From: Microglena sp. YARC
Taxonomy: Eukaryota; Chlorophyta; Chlorophyceae; Chlamydomonadales; Chlamydomonadaceae
Direction: 5' to 3'
DNA: 64,000 bases
Assembly: GCA_022414725.1 (NCBI GenBank)
Contig: CM039465.1
Coordinates: 16,299,706 to 16,363,705, forward strand
Every line of letters starts with the position of its first letter. The first letter of the stretch is position 1. Both the position numbers and the translations under genes were made by a program. The notes beneath the pieces are model-generated. The model ran no database searches. It worked only from the letters and a program-made list of their open reading frames with translations, and was not told where the DNA came from. This document shows, piece after piece, positions 35,810-40,159 of the stretch.

Positions 35810-36236
35810 TGGGTTGGTGGTGTGGTGGTGTGTGTTGGTGGTGATGGTGATGACTTTCCTCCTGTCGCCCTACTGGACTCCAAATGTACTGTCGGCCTAG
35901 CGGAGACAAGGGGGACTTATGAACATCACGAAACATAAATGTAACAAACTGCCAAGTGAAAAAAACAATGAAACTGGAACACACACGCACATACAAAAAA
36001 GCGTCGTCACCTGTGTCAGGGAAGATGGCTGGGACAATGTGCTTGAAGTCGATGGCAGCCGTCTCTTTGGCCCAAGACAATAACTGTTCCATGGCTGGCT
36101 CATTGACAGGTGACGGGGTGGTTGGGGTGGTTGGCTTGGGTACAGCATGGGGGATGACGCGGATATGCCTGGGCTGATGGACGCCCTTCGGGCCGATACC
36201 AGGCCGTTCAGCCTGTTTGTGGAATTGAAGCTGCAT
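3763..36236 (-). CDS. SET-domain protein-lysine methyltransferase, Rubisco-LSMT-like (nine exons)
   Basis: Spliced minus-strand gene assembled by eye from nine exons: 36236-36011, 34612-34310, 31848-31669, 28767-28633, 24257-24197, 19702-19569, 15102-14974, 11544-11364 and 3944-3763. The product is about 510 residues. Residues ~76-346 form a SET domain: GRGL near the start, PFFW linker, YWAMSCVRSRTFSG, PVVDFLNH (the NH motif that binds S-adenosylmethionine) and GDQILVTYG near the end. The rest resembles the Rubis-subs-bind domain (VSRKGFPPP, SSLEEDGMLL, YRMEKKKIL). Such enzymes methylate lysines on Rubisco, aldolase or other proteins; the substrate here is unknown. Intron phases are mutually consistent except where one-base indels occur in exons 2, 4 and 6. 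The introns consist mostly of arrays copied from the exon ends. Confidence 0.9.
3955..6060. repeat. Minisatellite in intron 8, ~90-bp units
   Basis: About 20 degenerate units contain GAGAGCATTGCCAGTGGTCGTAATGTTAGTATTGACGG-like sequence and TATCCTATTCTTAATATT. Some units begin with the exon 9 acceptor sequence (AAGGACGAGCCT...GGTGGT on the plus strand), which appears to be the seed. Confidence 0.75.
5271..5439. mobile_element. hAT-like MITE, copy 2, with 8-bp TSD
   Basis: 169-bp AGGGATCGGCAA...TTGCCGGTCCCTA element of TGATATCA palindromes, inserted into a unit of the intron 8 array. It is flanked by TTAATATT at 5263-5270 and 5440-5447. Sister units (for example near 6050) keep the empty site TGTTAATATTGGAGC. 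Confidence 0.8.
6475..6690. repeat. 37-bp tandem repeat
   Basis: About five to six units of ACATTTATCTGACACATGTG followed by ATGTACATCTGACAGTG. The unit contains the palindrome CACATGTG. Confidence 0.75.
6690..7150. repeat. ~190-bp direct repeats flanking the 51-bp array
   Basis: Units with GGCGTACGGGNGGGTCCCCTTAA, CCACGCCCCTC, TTTTTGTTGCTTTT and TTTGCAGGATCTT occur at about 6690, 6885 and 7080, and again at 9540-9870. The 51-bp array looks as if it expanded inside the third unit. Confidence 0.65.
7150..9510. repeat. 51-bp minisatellite with 9-mer higher-order structure
   Basis: About 46 tandem units of 51 bp (core CTTGTCTGTATTGCC, TTCATCACTGTACTG, ACGGGCCGGTAA). Because 51 is 17 codons, long frames stay open on both strands; they are not genes. 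Variant units recur every nine units: the GGGCCTGTTAC variant is at 7390, 7849 and 7307+1000 (spacings 459 and 458 bp), showing amplification of nine-unit blocks. Confidence 0.9.
9510..10135. repeat. Right flank repeat plus GGGAGCTGCCTAGAAGC repeats
   Basis: 9540-9870 is a further copy of the ~190-bp flank unit, interrupted by a G-rich/C-rich inverted stretch (9725-9780). 9895-10075 holds three units of CAGTCATGGGAGCTGCCTAG-type sequence of the dispersed family. Confidence 0.6.
10140..10975. repeat. Copies of SET exon 8 donor side
   Basis: Five to six units contain CAC-CTAGGGCCTTCAGCTCCAGGG-TGCATGC on the plus strand. On the minus strand this is the last ~35 bases of exon 8 plus its GTGAG donor. 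Spacing is 150-200 bp. Some copies carry GTAAG or GTGCG instead of the original GTGAG. Confidence 0.8.
10985..11340. repeat. 25-bp tandem repeat
   Basis: About 14 units of ACAGAATTGTACAACCCCCC followed by AAGGG. Frames stay open on both strands because of the simple repeat. It lies immediately 3' of exon 8 in the sense of the gene. Confidence 0.85.
11364..11544 (-). CDS. SET gene exon 8
   Basis: Acceptor CTACCAG|GTCGTT and donor CCCTAG|GTGAGT, 181 nt, entering in phase 0 and leaving one base. It encodes VVVSRKGFPPPILQCLRYLL, then a Gly/Asp/Ala-rich stretch and SRMAQILVQACTLELKSL. This matches the helical substrate-binding domain that follows SET in LSMT-like enzymes. The frame is intact. Confidence 0.9.
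11600..13675. repeat. Copies of SET exon 8 acceptor side
   Basis: About ten units of 110-200 bp repeat the 5' part of exon 8 and its acceptor (plus strand: GCATCATC-GCCGCTTGCTAGGAGGTA, GGCATTGCAGG, GGGAGACAATGACCTGGTAG). G-rich intron spacer (GGGTCAGGGTCAAGGGTACA) lies between units. A (GT)n tract is at 11727-11775. Confidence 0.85.
13680..14095. other. Intron 7 spacer, C-rich
   Basis: C-runs and CACA tracts with one partial GCATTCACTGAGCACTTGGAAC unit that belongs to the following exon 7 donor-side array. Confidence 0.4.
14095..14973. repeat. Copies of SET exon 7 donor side
   Basis: Five full copies precede the genuine exon, at about 14125, 14300, 14455, 14635 and 14800. Each holds the plus-strand sequence GAGCTCACCTCCTTCAACAG and the following CTCCATCCTTTGGC (minus: last ~40 bases of exon 7 and the GTGAGC donor). 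Poly-C and (CA)n tracts separate them. Confidence 0.85.
14974..15102 (-). CDS. SET gene exon 7
   Basis: 129 nt, phase 0 in and out, acceptor TTTCTCAG|GTTGCG and donor AAGGAG|GTGAGC. Encodes ANTKEDTYVMGRMMEWVKQ followed by an Asp/Pro/Ser segment and KDGVLDLLKE, the linker from the end of SET into the substrate-binding domain. The frame is intact. It is the only copy in which both the 5' and 3' portions are joined. Confidence 0.9.
15103..16430. repeat. Copies of SET exon 7 acceptor side and derived array
   Basis: Three copies of the first ~60 exon bases plus acceptor (15218-15284, 15363-15424, 15501-15560). About seven further units follow that keep only the intron part and the CTGTTCCTCAG-like acceptor with CACTACCAAG. 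All stop being exon-like at different points. Confidence 0.85.
16470..18478. repeat. 52-bp minisatellite in intron 6
   Basis: Roughly 38 units of TCATCAATGGTTTGGAATGG, TGTGGAACAGCTTCAAAAGG, GTTTGCCATCCC. Many units differ by one-base insertions or deletions, so the long plus-strand frames here are repeat artefacts. The ends show an older ATTCAAATGGTCTGG variant. Confidence 0.9.
18485..18699 (-). mobile_element. Element A, copy 2
   Basis: Reverse-oriented copy, GGCGGAGCCCCCACTTCAAG to TAGAACTT. Flanked on both sides by GTTTTT, a plausible 6-bp target duplication. It terminates the 52-bp array. Confidence 0.75.
18821..19054 (-). mobile_element. tRNA-derived SINE-like repeat, copy 1
   Basis: On the minus strand it holds a tRNA-like head (GGTTCAATGGTAGAGC box A; GGTTTGAATCCCC box B), then a tail with ACCATGG, AAGCAGCAGCTC and GCCTGGTGGG. 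It shares head, tail and the GTTTGCAGCATCACC border with the neighbouring copy. Confidence 0.55.
19203..19439 (-). mobile_element. tRNA-derived SINE-like repeat, copy 2
   Basis: Second, diverged copy with box A GGTCTAGTGGTAGGC and a perfect T-arm GGGGGTTCGACTCCCCC on the minus strand. The acceptor stem does not pair, so this is not a working tRNA gene. Partial relatives lie at 21593-21674, 21865-21890 and 22498-22545. Confidence 0.6.
19569..19702 (-). CDS. SET gene exon 6 (end of SET domain)
   Basis: Encodes SEVSYDYFADSYTVAAAKEY followed by QPGDQILVTYGQDNEWFMQYY, including the conserved Tyr-Gly end of the SET fold. The donor is a strong GAG|GTACGT. Two one-base gaps are inferred. The acceptor reads TGCAAGCGAAG, whereas downstream copies read TGCAGAGTGAAG. 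Near the end TACTACGATTC lacks one G relative to the expected Tyr-Tyr-Gly-Phe, which alone would restore phase to exon 7. Confidence 0.85.
19757..20345. repeat. Copies of SET exon 6 acceptor side, with giant G-run
   Basis: Four to five copies of the exon 6 start (plus strand TCCTTTGCAGCGGCAACCGT, GTAGTCGTAGGACACTTC) are separated by G-rich intron. The copy at 20044-20118 keeps an intact CTGCAG|AGT acceptor. 19874-19940 is an uninterrupted run of about 67 G. Confidence 0.85.
20355..20412. repeat. Interstitial telomere-like TTTAGGG / CCCTAAA patch
   Basis: Degenerate GGGTTTAGGATTAGGGTTTA on the left faces CCTTAACCCTAAACCC on the right: a short head-to-head arrangement of plant/algal-type telomere motifs. 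Confidence 0.5.
20440..20830. repeat. ~150-bp tandem repeat (three units)
   Basis: Three units of CCTTGCTTTGTGGAAACA, TTTCTCTTGTTTGGTCAG and CCAAGTGTCTTCAGGTAGG plus CA tracts. The minus strand reads TWLKLTKQEKVFPQSKVALE in one frame, so this may copy another exon, but I could not place it in the SET protein. Confidence 0.6.
20870..21105. repeat. Copies of SET exon 5 donor side
   Basis: Three units with plus-strand TTTTAACTCACCGCAACAGA and CTGTGATAGTC. Read on the minus strand these are the last ~20 bases of exon 5 (Asn-His-Ser-Ser-Ser-Val-Ala) with the GTGAGT donor. Confidence 0.8.
21113..21590. repeat. 48-bp minisatellite
   Basis: About nine units of AGCTGTCACACTAGTGGATG, TCACACTAGTGGATTTTG, TTGTCCCCAG. 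A period of 16 codons keeps frames open on both strands. Confidence 0.9.
21593..21900 (+). mobile_element. SINE-like fragment split by a MITE
   Basis: 21593-21674 and 21865-21895 are the two halves of the SINE-like tail (CCATGGTAGCTTTGTCCAGG; GCCCCACCAGGC), inverted relative to 18821-19054. Between them lies a complete MITE. Confidence 0.6.
21675..21864. mobile_element. MITE with GAATTCTCGCGAGAATTC centre, copy 2
   Basis: 190 bp with TIRs TATAGCAATTCAGCGGATG / (CATCC)CCTGAATTGCTATA and probable TA duplication. Nearly identical to 1969-2148, so activity was fairly recent. Confidence 0.8.
22109..22421. mobile_element. Twin-hairpin foldback element with 5-bp TSD
   Basis: 313 bp. Each end is itself a perfect hairpin: 22110-22135 pairs with 22141-22166 (26-bp arms, 5-nt loop), and 22341-22373 pairs with 22388-22420 (33-bp arms, 14-nt loop). 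All four arms share the sequence starting GTTGAACCATACAGGCTGCG. It is flanked by GTGTG at 22104-22108 and 22422-22426. The tandem sister at 21990-22045 shows the empty site TTTAGTGTGCAATA. A box-B-like GGTTCGAATCCC is in the centre. Confidence 0.8.
22620..24165. repeat. GT-rich minisatellite
   Basis: About 1.5 kb of irregular 35-60-bp units such as TGTGTGGTGGTTTGTGTGGTGG and GAGTGTGCATGTGCGTG. Cys/Val/Trp-rich (plus) and Thr/His-rich (minus) frames are artefacts of composition. Confidence 0.9.
24197..24257 (-). CDS. SET gene exon 5 (NH motif)
   Basis: 61-nt exon, acceptor CCCCTGCAG|TTTAAA and donor GTTGCG|GTGAGT. With two bases from exon 4 it encodes (S)LKQYAMCPVVDFLNHSSSVA, the signature SET segment whose Asn-His contacts S-adenosylmethionine. 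The phase matches both neighbours when exon 4 is read as AGCAGAAG at its end. Exon-derived arrays lie on both sides. Confidence 0.9.
24320..25400. repeat. Copies of SET exon 5 acceptor side
   Basis: About nine to ten ~115-bp units with plus-strand GAGCACATGGCGTATTGC, TTTAAACTACAGGGGAGGG and A/T-rich AAATAAATAAATA spacers. Each carries the first ~20 bases of exon 5 plus its acceptor. Indels increase in the later units. Confidence 0.85.
25407..25637 (+). CDS. Open frame with coding-like character, unknown (possible exon or TE remnant)
   Basis: 76 codons open to a TGA-free TAA end. From an acceptor-like TTTTATGTTGCAG onward the frame reads a plausible protein end (GTLYNQVAINFLKSGLRS, then LPREIFNLVINAAYDDMR). 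I do not recognise a family. It lies inside intron 4 of the SET gene on the opposite strand. It could be a transposon-derived fragment or chance. Confidence 0.25.
   Translation: MVSGGCPFACTRGNHLRKPTRHFMLQSWGRAPGHGTLYNQVAINFLKSGLRSPTSYTTLPREIFNLVINAAYDDMR
25668..26215. repeat. Dispersed element with internal G62 run and flanking direct repeats
   Basis: CTTATCAAGCCCGATATATA at 25668 recurs at 26066. The interior contains TTTTCTAGCTTCGTGGTTCT, AGGCCTCCTCCAGGG and CAGCGTTT, shared with 60265-60400. 25870-25931 is a run of about 62 G. 26100-26190 is TATATA-rich. Confidence 0.55.
26320..26815. repeat. G-rich degenerate tandem repeat
   Basis: Three units with GGGGCAAGTCCCTGTTGGG, TGTATTGG, CCTGGGTATCAAAGC and CCACCAACTG, separated by G-rich and (GT)n tracts. 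By position this could be intronic junction-type repeat, but I could not link it to an exon. Confidence 0.5.
26880..27185. repeat. Dispersed repeat with C-run
   Basis: TAGGCCGCCATTCCGTCTCT and ACTAGTAAGAAATAC at 26992-27052 recur at 28428-28492 and, diverged, at 34905-34965. A ~20-base C-run is at 27071-27090. Confidence 0.5.
27190..28632. repeat. Copies of SET exon 4 donor side
   Basis: About nine units of ~130 bp hold plus-strand CACACCTTCTGCTGAGGATG and AGCTCATACAAAAG, with GCCACCCAGT and GTCAGCAAGCTCAATGG. On the minus strand these are the 3' part of exon 4 (LYELILSR) plus the GTGTGT donor. Heavy one-base indel noise. Confidence 0.8.
28633..28767 (-). CDS. SET gene exon 4 (hydrophobic insert in SET domain)
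   Basis: Acceptor CGCGTAG|GTTGCT and donor GGAAG|GTGTGT. Read in the frame left by exon 3 it gives VATGVELQLPLF, VSLLTY, then VLASLLLLFKAVLYELILSR, a hydrophobic stretch of ~45 residues between the two SET halves. There is one in-frame TGA (after LLTY). The exon end has one base more than its tandem copies (CAGGAAG against CAGAAG), which puts it out of phase with exon 5. Both could be assembly errors. Confidence 0.65.
28810..29570. repeat. Copies of SET exon 4 acceptor side
   Basis: About six ~125-bp units with plus-strand CAACACCAGAGCGCCAACCTACG and TTTTGCTTTATTGAGTTACTTCATTGGCAAGC-type spacer (split here into its parts). They correspond to the start of exon 4 with its CGTAG acceptor. Confidence 0.75.
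29590..31668. repeat. Copies of SET exon 3 donor side
   Basis: Ten or more units (near 29711, 29820, 30108, 30237, 30409, 30488, 30662, 30769, 30901, 31087, 31196) with plus-strand GCTCACCAGGCAGAACAGGC, GAACACGGCCTTTCAG and CATAGGGTCCA. On the minus strand this is the last ~55 bases of exon 3 and its GTGAGC donor. Also present: a 16-bp ATGAAAAATGTATTTC repeat (29595-29690) and a 21-bp AT-rich repeat (31250-31395). Confidence 0.85.
31421..31620 (+). mobile_element. Element A, copy 3
   Basis: AAGTCCTATGCAGCGTCCCA to GAAGAGGGGGCTCCGCC, inserted between two exon 3 donor-side units in A-rich sequence (AAAAC on the left, GAAAC on the right). Confidence 0.75.
31669..31848 (-). CDS. SET gene exon 3
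   Basis: 180 nt, phase 0 in and out, acceptor CCTGTCAG|GTTGAG and donor TGCCTG|GTGAGC. Encodes VEEQRQDWAAYYAALQAG, then DEFYWAMSCVRSRTFSGPY and STLKGRVRLFCL. The Trp-Ala...Arg-Ser-Arg segment is a hallmark of LSMT/SETD3-type SET domains. The frame is intact. Confidence 0.92.
31849..32700. other. Start of intron 2, with G- and C-homopolymers
   Basis: Mostly unique AT-richer sequence, with a G-run at 31982-32010 and a C-run of about 39 at 32428-32466, then (CA)n at 32587-32640. I see no gene. Confidence 0.5.
32700..34309. repeat. Copies of SET exon 2 donor side
   Basis: Ten copies of plus-strand CCTTCTGAATGAGCCATGGG and TACTGGAGCTTGTCCACAC lie near 32727, 32880, 33022, 33189, 33342, 33484, 33631, 33831, 33982 and 34128. 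They are the last ~35 exon bases (QYPWLIQK) plus a GTGGGG/GTG donor. Poly-C, (CA)n and CATACCCTCCCTGACC spacers separate them. Confidence 0.9.
34310..34612 (-). CDS. SET gene exon 2 (start of SET domain)
   Basis: Acceptor ACCCACAG|GCCGAGG and donor CAGAAG|GTGGGG. Encodes GRGL, then SVILSVPRDSAITLAP, WHVALAVMLLYHKQENGF, KPYSESLPKKVPIPFFW and LQYPWLIQK. Two single bases seem missing just after GRGLTT (ACAAGGAGCCCTTAAG) compared with the duplicate at ~34755-34780 (AAAGAGTCCCTTCAG). Adding two bases makes the length 305 nt and fits the phases of exons 1 and 3. Confidence 0.88.
34660..34800 (-). pseudogene. Partial duplicate of SET exon 2 5' end
   Basis: Repeats the acceptor and first ~80 bases of exon 2 (GRGLTTKESLQADSVILSVP readable without a break), then loses frame where the true exon continues. 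It lies just upstream of the genuine exon, separated by a G-run. Confidence 0.8.
34985..35600. repeat. ~76-bp tandem repeat and related dispersed repeats
   Basis: Three units of GCGATGGCTTTGGCTGAATA, GCCAGACATGGGAGCTGCC, TAGAAGCTGTCAGCTTCAAGG. Inverted relatives follow (CTTTTCAGCTACGAGCAGCAG at 35272-35300). Confidence 0.7.
35600..36010. other. Intron 1, distal part
   Basis: Contains a CCCCTGGACTGTTAC dispersed-repeat core (35605-35625) and a (GAT)n/(GGT)n tract (35776-35850). No further exon is seen. Confidence 0.45.
36011..36236 (-). CDS. SET gene exon 1 (N-terminus)
   Basis: ATG at 36236 opens 75 codons plus one base to donor GACACAG|GTGACG. Encodes a basic, Pro-rich N-terminus (PKGVHQPRHIRVIPHAVPKP), then EPAMEQLLSWAKETAAIDF and IVPAIFPDTG, which runs into the GRGL of exon 2 and matches the LSMT N-terminal lead-in. 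The ATG sits in CCATGCAG, which could instead be an acceptor, so an earlier exon with a transit peptide remains possible. Confidence 0.8.
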
Positions 36237-36870
36237 GGATGGTGTTAATGGTTGCTATAGGCAGCTGGGGCGAGGGATGGGAGCAAAAGGGGGCGAGGAA
36301 GGGGTGCAAAGAAACGCCGGGTGGCTTGGCGCAGCGTTCGACGATGGGAGGAAGTAAGGGGGTGGTCGTAGGTTGTCAAATTACTTCTTTGCTTTCTTGC
36401 TTGTACACTTAGATTGTTGAATGCAGAATGGTCGGAAGACCCCCCCGGATGCTGTGTAGCGGGCTTGTCTTGGGTCAACAATGGCCTGTCTATGAAAAGT
36501 AATGATGACGAAATCACACTGCCTTGTTGAAGGGTGTGGTAAACGGGATAGAGGCGATCCTGTTGAACAGGAGGGCAACAGAGAATTAAGGCAGATAGAA
36601 ACGGAACGGAACGCCGAGGGTCCTGCTCGTTGAGATAGGAGTGTATACGGGTATCAACTACGACAACAAACACTACTCGGCTCGTCCAGCAGAGAACGCG
36701 TGGGTCCTGCTCGCGTGTGTCAGCCGCTAGGGTAAGGAATACTGATGCGCGAATTGAGAGGGGGAGGCTCAATTATGTTTAATGCTGCAGCGAGGACAGC
36801 CCAAACGCTACCAAAGACCAACAACCAACTTGTGGGGCGGGGGGCGGGGGCGGGGCTATGCTAACTAATA
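36237..36870 (-). promoter_or_regulatory. Putative 5' region/promoter of the SET gene
   Basis: Low-repeat sequence upstream of exon 1 with a GC-box-like cluster GGGGCGGGGGCGGGGC at 36836-36856. A 175-codon frame (36245-36772) overlaps it, but it ends just before the ATG and resembles no protein I know. No TATA box stands out. Confidence 0.3.
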
Positions 36871-37260
36871 TAACTGATTTTGAACAATCAAGAATTATAT
36901 CTTGCTGGATAGCATCGTTCTCCTCTGCATCGTTTCTGAGATTATTTTGCATCTGAGCTTTTAATCTGACCCAGACTCCCAGATCGTCTGAATAACTTGC
37001 CTCGCCTTCAATTCTGGATCCAAAGGATTGGCAACCTCACAGGCTGCTGCGCAAGCTTGCTACTCCAACGCGGGTGAGTTTCTTTTAATTTTAGCTGAAG
37101 ACGGGTTGTTGGCCGTAGCTGGCAGCCGTTAAGATCGCATGTGGTGGGGGTCTTGGACAAGATCATAACAGACGTGATTGCATATATGATACTTTCTGAA
37201 CTCATAAGAAAGTATTTTTGTGATGATGAGATCATCTCACCCACGTGAATGCAATTGTAA
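36870..37260. other. No recognisable feature
   Basis: AT-rich unique-looking sequence. No convincing ORF, RNA or repeat. Confidence 0.4.
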
Positions 37261-37261
37261 A

Positions 37262-37345
37262 TCAAATAAATAGTGTACTTTATTACGAGGCGTGAGGTTG
37301 AGGGGGCCATCCTGTTTGCTTGCACTGGGGCCAACCACCAATGTG
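37262..37345. repeat. Dispersed repeat (TTATTACGAGGCGTGAGGTTG)
   Basis: Shares AAATAAATAGTG...TTATTACGAGGCGTGAGG, TTGAGGGGGC and TTGCTTGCACTGGGG with 24995-25070, 25385-25450 and 63835-63990, and in inverse at 57285-57320. Confidence 0.6.
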
Positions 37346-37570
37346 ATTGCATTATGTACTCATGAGTGTGGTGATCTTACAACCAAAGGAAACCTTGAGG
37401 GGATTTCATCCATGTGAGGGGAGGCGGGTCTGTCTTCAAGTTTTCGCAAACCAGTGCACTGTGGGATTTTGTTTTTTGCTGTCATTCATTAGCATCCTCA
37501 TATTACCGGGTTACAACTTTTATGACAAATGAATCAGGTTTCCATGCCCAGCTTCTCAAACGATGCTTTT

Positions 37571-37776
37571 TGGTGGAGCCCTCCCTTCCTGGGGGCAGGA
37601 GCCCCCAGGGTCACCCAGTTGTCCCTCCTGTACCGTCCGATAACCGCAACCGAGATGAAGCCTGACACATCAGCCAACTGTCTCATAACTAACTGGCTTC
37701 GGCCAGATCCATTCCGTTGCCCCCTTTCGTTCCGTCACCAACACTCTCCGCCAATTTTTGCGACGCTGGATATGAC
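37571..37776 (-). mobile_element. Element A, copy 4
   Basis: GGTGGAGCCCTCCCTTCCTG to GCGACGCTGGATATGAC, flanked by TTTT on both sides. More diverged than the other copies. Confidence 0.7.
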
Positions 37777-37939
37777 TTTTCTACTATCACAATATAAGGG
37801 ACATTCCACTATAAAATGCATCTCATCATCAACAGTCTTCATTCAATTAGTTATAAAAATCGCAAACAACCTGCAAGTTCTGAGTTTCTGACAGCTCAGG
37901 GTTCCTCAGCTCCAACCAACGGATTCCACTCTCCAATTT

Positions 37940-38660
37940 TGTGCACACATGTGAAATCTAGCAAGACAGTGTAGCTGAGTTAAAGCTTTGCTCACTTGCA
38001 GCTTGCATGACTCACAAAAGGAAGCTACCTTGAAGCTTCTACATGTTGCCAGAAGGAACATGCTACGGACAAGGGCAGTGTAGCTGAGTTATAGCTTGGC
38101 TTACTTGCAGCTTCCAAGATTCACCAAGGGAAGCTGCCTAGAAGCTGCTACATGATACCAGACGGAAAACACAACGGGTGTGGGCAGAGTAGCTGAGTTA
38201 TAGCTGTGCTCACTTGCAGCTTCCAACACACACAAAGGGAAGCTGCCTAGAACCTGCTACACTTAGAAAGAAGGAACATGCTACGGACAAGGGCAGTGTA
38301 GCTGAGTTATAGCTTTGCTCACTTGCAGCTCCCAAGACTCACGACAAGTAGCTGCCTAGAAGCTGCTACATATAGCCAGAAGGAACATGCTACGGACAAG
38401 GGCAGTGTAGCTGAGTTATAGCCTTGCTCACTTTCAGCTTCCAAGACTCACAAAGGGAAGCTGCCTAGAAGCTGCTAAATGTATCCACAGGCACGTGCTA
38501 TGTGTGTGGGCAGTGTAGCTGAGTGATAGCTTTGCTTAGTTTCAGCTCCCAACACACACGAAGAGAAGCTGCCTAGAAGCTGCTACATGTTACCAGAATG
38601 AAGATCAGATGACACTTCTGCCATCATCATCTGGTGCGCCTGGCAGCAAGAGAAGCTGCC
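37940..38660. repeat. ~105-bp tandem repeat
   Basis: Six to seven units of GTGTAGCTGAGTTATAGCTT, TGCTCACTTGCAGCTTCCAA, AAGCTGCCTAGAAGCTGCTACATG. The last units also carry CACTTCTGCCATCATCATCTG and GCGCCTGGCAGCAA, a copy of the 3' end of the ORF at 38714-39262. Confidence 0.8.
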
Positions 38661-38713
38661 CAGAAGCTGCTAAATGTTACCAGAATCAAGATCAGTTGAC
38701 ACTTCTGCCATCA

Positions 38714-39262
38714 TCATCTGATGCGCCTGGCAGCAAACTCCCTGATATAAGCCCGTCGATCTATTATATCCCGGCTCACTCTGATGGCCAGGGCCGTGAT
38801 GTATCCTGCTAGAATGAACATGCTACTACATTGGAATTCTGGTTCGATAAGGTTATTCATCAACCACAACACCGACCATAAAGTATGGTGAAAAGGCCAA
38901 ACTAGTTTAACTGGCATGTGCTCAACAAAGGGAGCAACAATAGCCTCTACCGTTACCAACAAGTGCGATTTGACTCTCTTGATTACACTCTCCGAGCTGT
39001 TGATTTCCTTAATACCCAAGACAGGTATAGTATTTTCTACAGCTCTTGAGAGGATCGAATAAAGGATCCCCCATCCCAGTTGATCAGCCCGTTCTTTGCG
39101 GCAGAGAATACGACAGACGCAGACCGGTATGATGGCGAGAATGACGAAGAGAAAGGCCAATAGATACTTGTTATACCTCAGATATCTCACTAACCTCAAT
39201 GAAAGAATCACACAGCGGAAGGTGAGACCCATGTTGGTGGTAGCCAAGTTCCTTTGCACCAT
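38714..39262 (-). CDS. Probable membrane protein, unknown function (exon or whole ORF)
   Basis: 182 codons, non-repetitive and compositionally normal, unlike the repeat artefacts around it. A strong membrane helix is at residues ~28-51 (YLLAFLFVILAIIPVCVC), followed by a basic stretch (RILCRKERA), an amphipathic middle, and a second hydrophobic segment near residues 149-163 (FILAGYITALAI). The C-terminus is basic (REFAARRIR). No family recognised. It may be the last exon of a minus-strand gene starting near 41319. A repeat unit containing its 3' end lies just downstream, as at confirmed exons in this window. Confidence 0.45.
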   Translation of the reverse strand: MVQRNLATTNMGLTFRCVILSLRLVRYLRYNKYLLAFLFVILAIIPVCVCRILCRKERADQLGWGILYSILSRAVENTIPVLGIKEINSSESVIKRVKSHLLVTVEAIVAPFVEHMPVKLVWPFHHTLWSVLWLMNNLIEPEFQCSSMFILAGYITALAIRVSRDIIDRRAYIREFAARRIR

Positions 39263-39265
39263 AAA

Positions 39266-39566
39266 TCACTGAAATCTGCACTCATGCTCTCTGACAAAGC
39301 AAAATAGCACCATCAGCATAGTACCCTGGAAGTCCAAGGGCAAGATAGAAGCGGAAGGGAGGCTGGAGGCTGCAGGAACGGGGCCCCCACCGCCAGCAAC
39401 GTTGCTCCCATCAGTCAGGGAAGAAGTAGGGCGCTCAATCATTTCACTTTCGACCCCAGCACCACCGCGATTGATATCAGCGCTTGTACCCCTCCGCAAC
39501 AGAGTGATGCCTAGGGAGGCTTGCCTCCTCGTCAATCAGGCTGCTAGCTGGCAGCTGGACCTTCTC
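39266..39566 (-). CDS. Candidate upstream exon of the membrane-protein gene
   Basis: After GCAGAGAAG the sequence reads VQLPASSLIDEEASLPRHHS in one frame, then in a second frame ESEMIERPTSSLTDGSNV and PVPAASSLPSASILPLDF. The frame change around 39485 would need a one-base error. A possible short intron (GTACTATG...TTTGTCAG) separates it from the ORF at 38714-39262. Tandem copies of its 5' edge occupy 39575-39800. Confidence 0.3.
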
Positions 39567-39574
39567 TGCAAGGA

Positions 39575-39800
39575 TAGGCGGACACGTCAATCACCCTGCT
39601 AGCTGATAGCCAGACCTTCTCTACAAGGATAGGTGGACTCGTCAATCACGCTGCTAGCTGGCAGCCAGACCTTCTCTACAAGGATAGGCGGACTTGTCAA
39701 TCACGCTGCTAGCTGGCAGCTAGACCTTCTCTACAAGGAAAGGCGGACTCATTAATCACGCTGCTAGCTGGCAGCCAGACCTCCTCTTTAATGATAGGTG
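39575..39800. repeat. ~59-bp tandem copies of the candidate exon's 5' edge
   Basis: Four units of GGACTCGTCAATCACGCTGC, TAGCTGGCAGCCAGACC, TTCTCTACAAGGATAGG. They match the exon-like sequence at 39528-39570 and fall on its upstream side. Confidence 0.75.
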
Positions 39801-39849
39801 GACTGGCGGAGGAGAATCGGGTAGTTGGGTGGTATCCTGAAAGGATAGA

Positions 39850-40060
39850 GGTGAGGGGGAGAGTGCATGAAGGCGAGGTAGGGGGGGGCATGAGGGAGGG
39901 AGGGGGAGGGGAAGGGAGCATGAGGGGTAGGGGGCATGAAAGGAGGGGGAGGGGTAGGGGGCATGAGGGAAGGAGGGGGAGGGGGAGGGGGAGGGGAGGG
40001 GAGGGGGAGGGGGAGGGGGAGGGAGGGGAGGGGCATGAGTGGGAGTTGAGTGATATTCCG
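39850..40060. repeat. GA/GGGGA-rich low-complexity tract
   Basis: GGGGGAGGGGGAGGGGGAG and GGGGGCATGAGGG repeats. Pro/Ser-rich frames on the minus strand are artefacts. Confidence 0.8.
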
Positions 40061-40159
40061 GAAGGGTAAAGAAGTGAAGTGTCAGCCACTGCACATTTAG
40101 GGTCTTCAGCACCCTTTAAATTAAGATTTGTGTACTCTGAAGACACGCAAGTTCATTCA

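Noticed and set aside
36245..36772. 175-codon minus frame upstream of SET exon 1
   Set aside because: Ends before the ATG, has no family resemblance and overlaps a likely promoter/5' UTR. No splice site joins it in phase with confidence.
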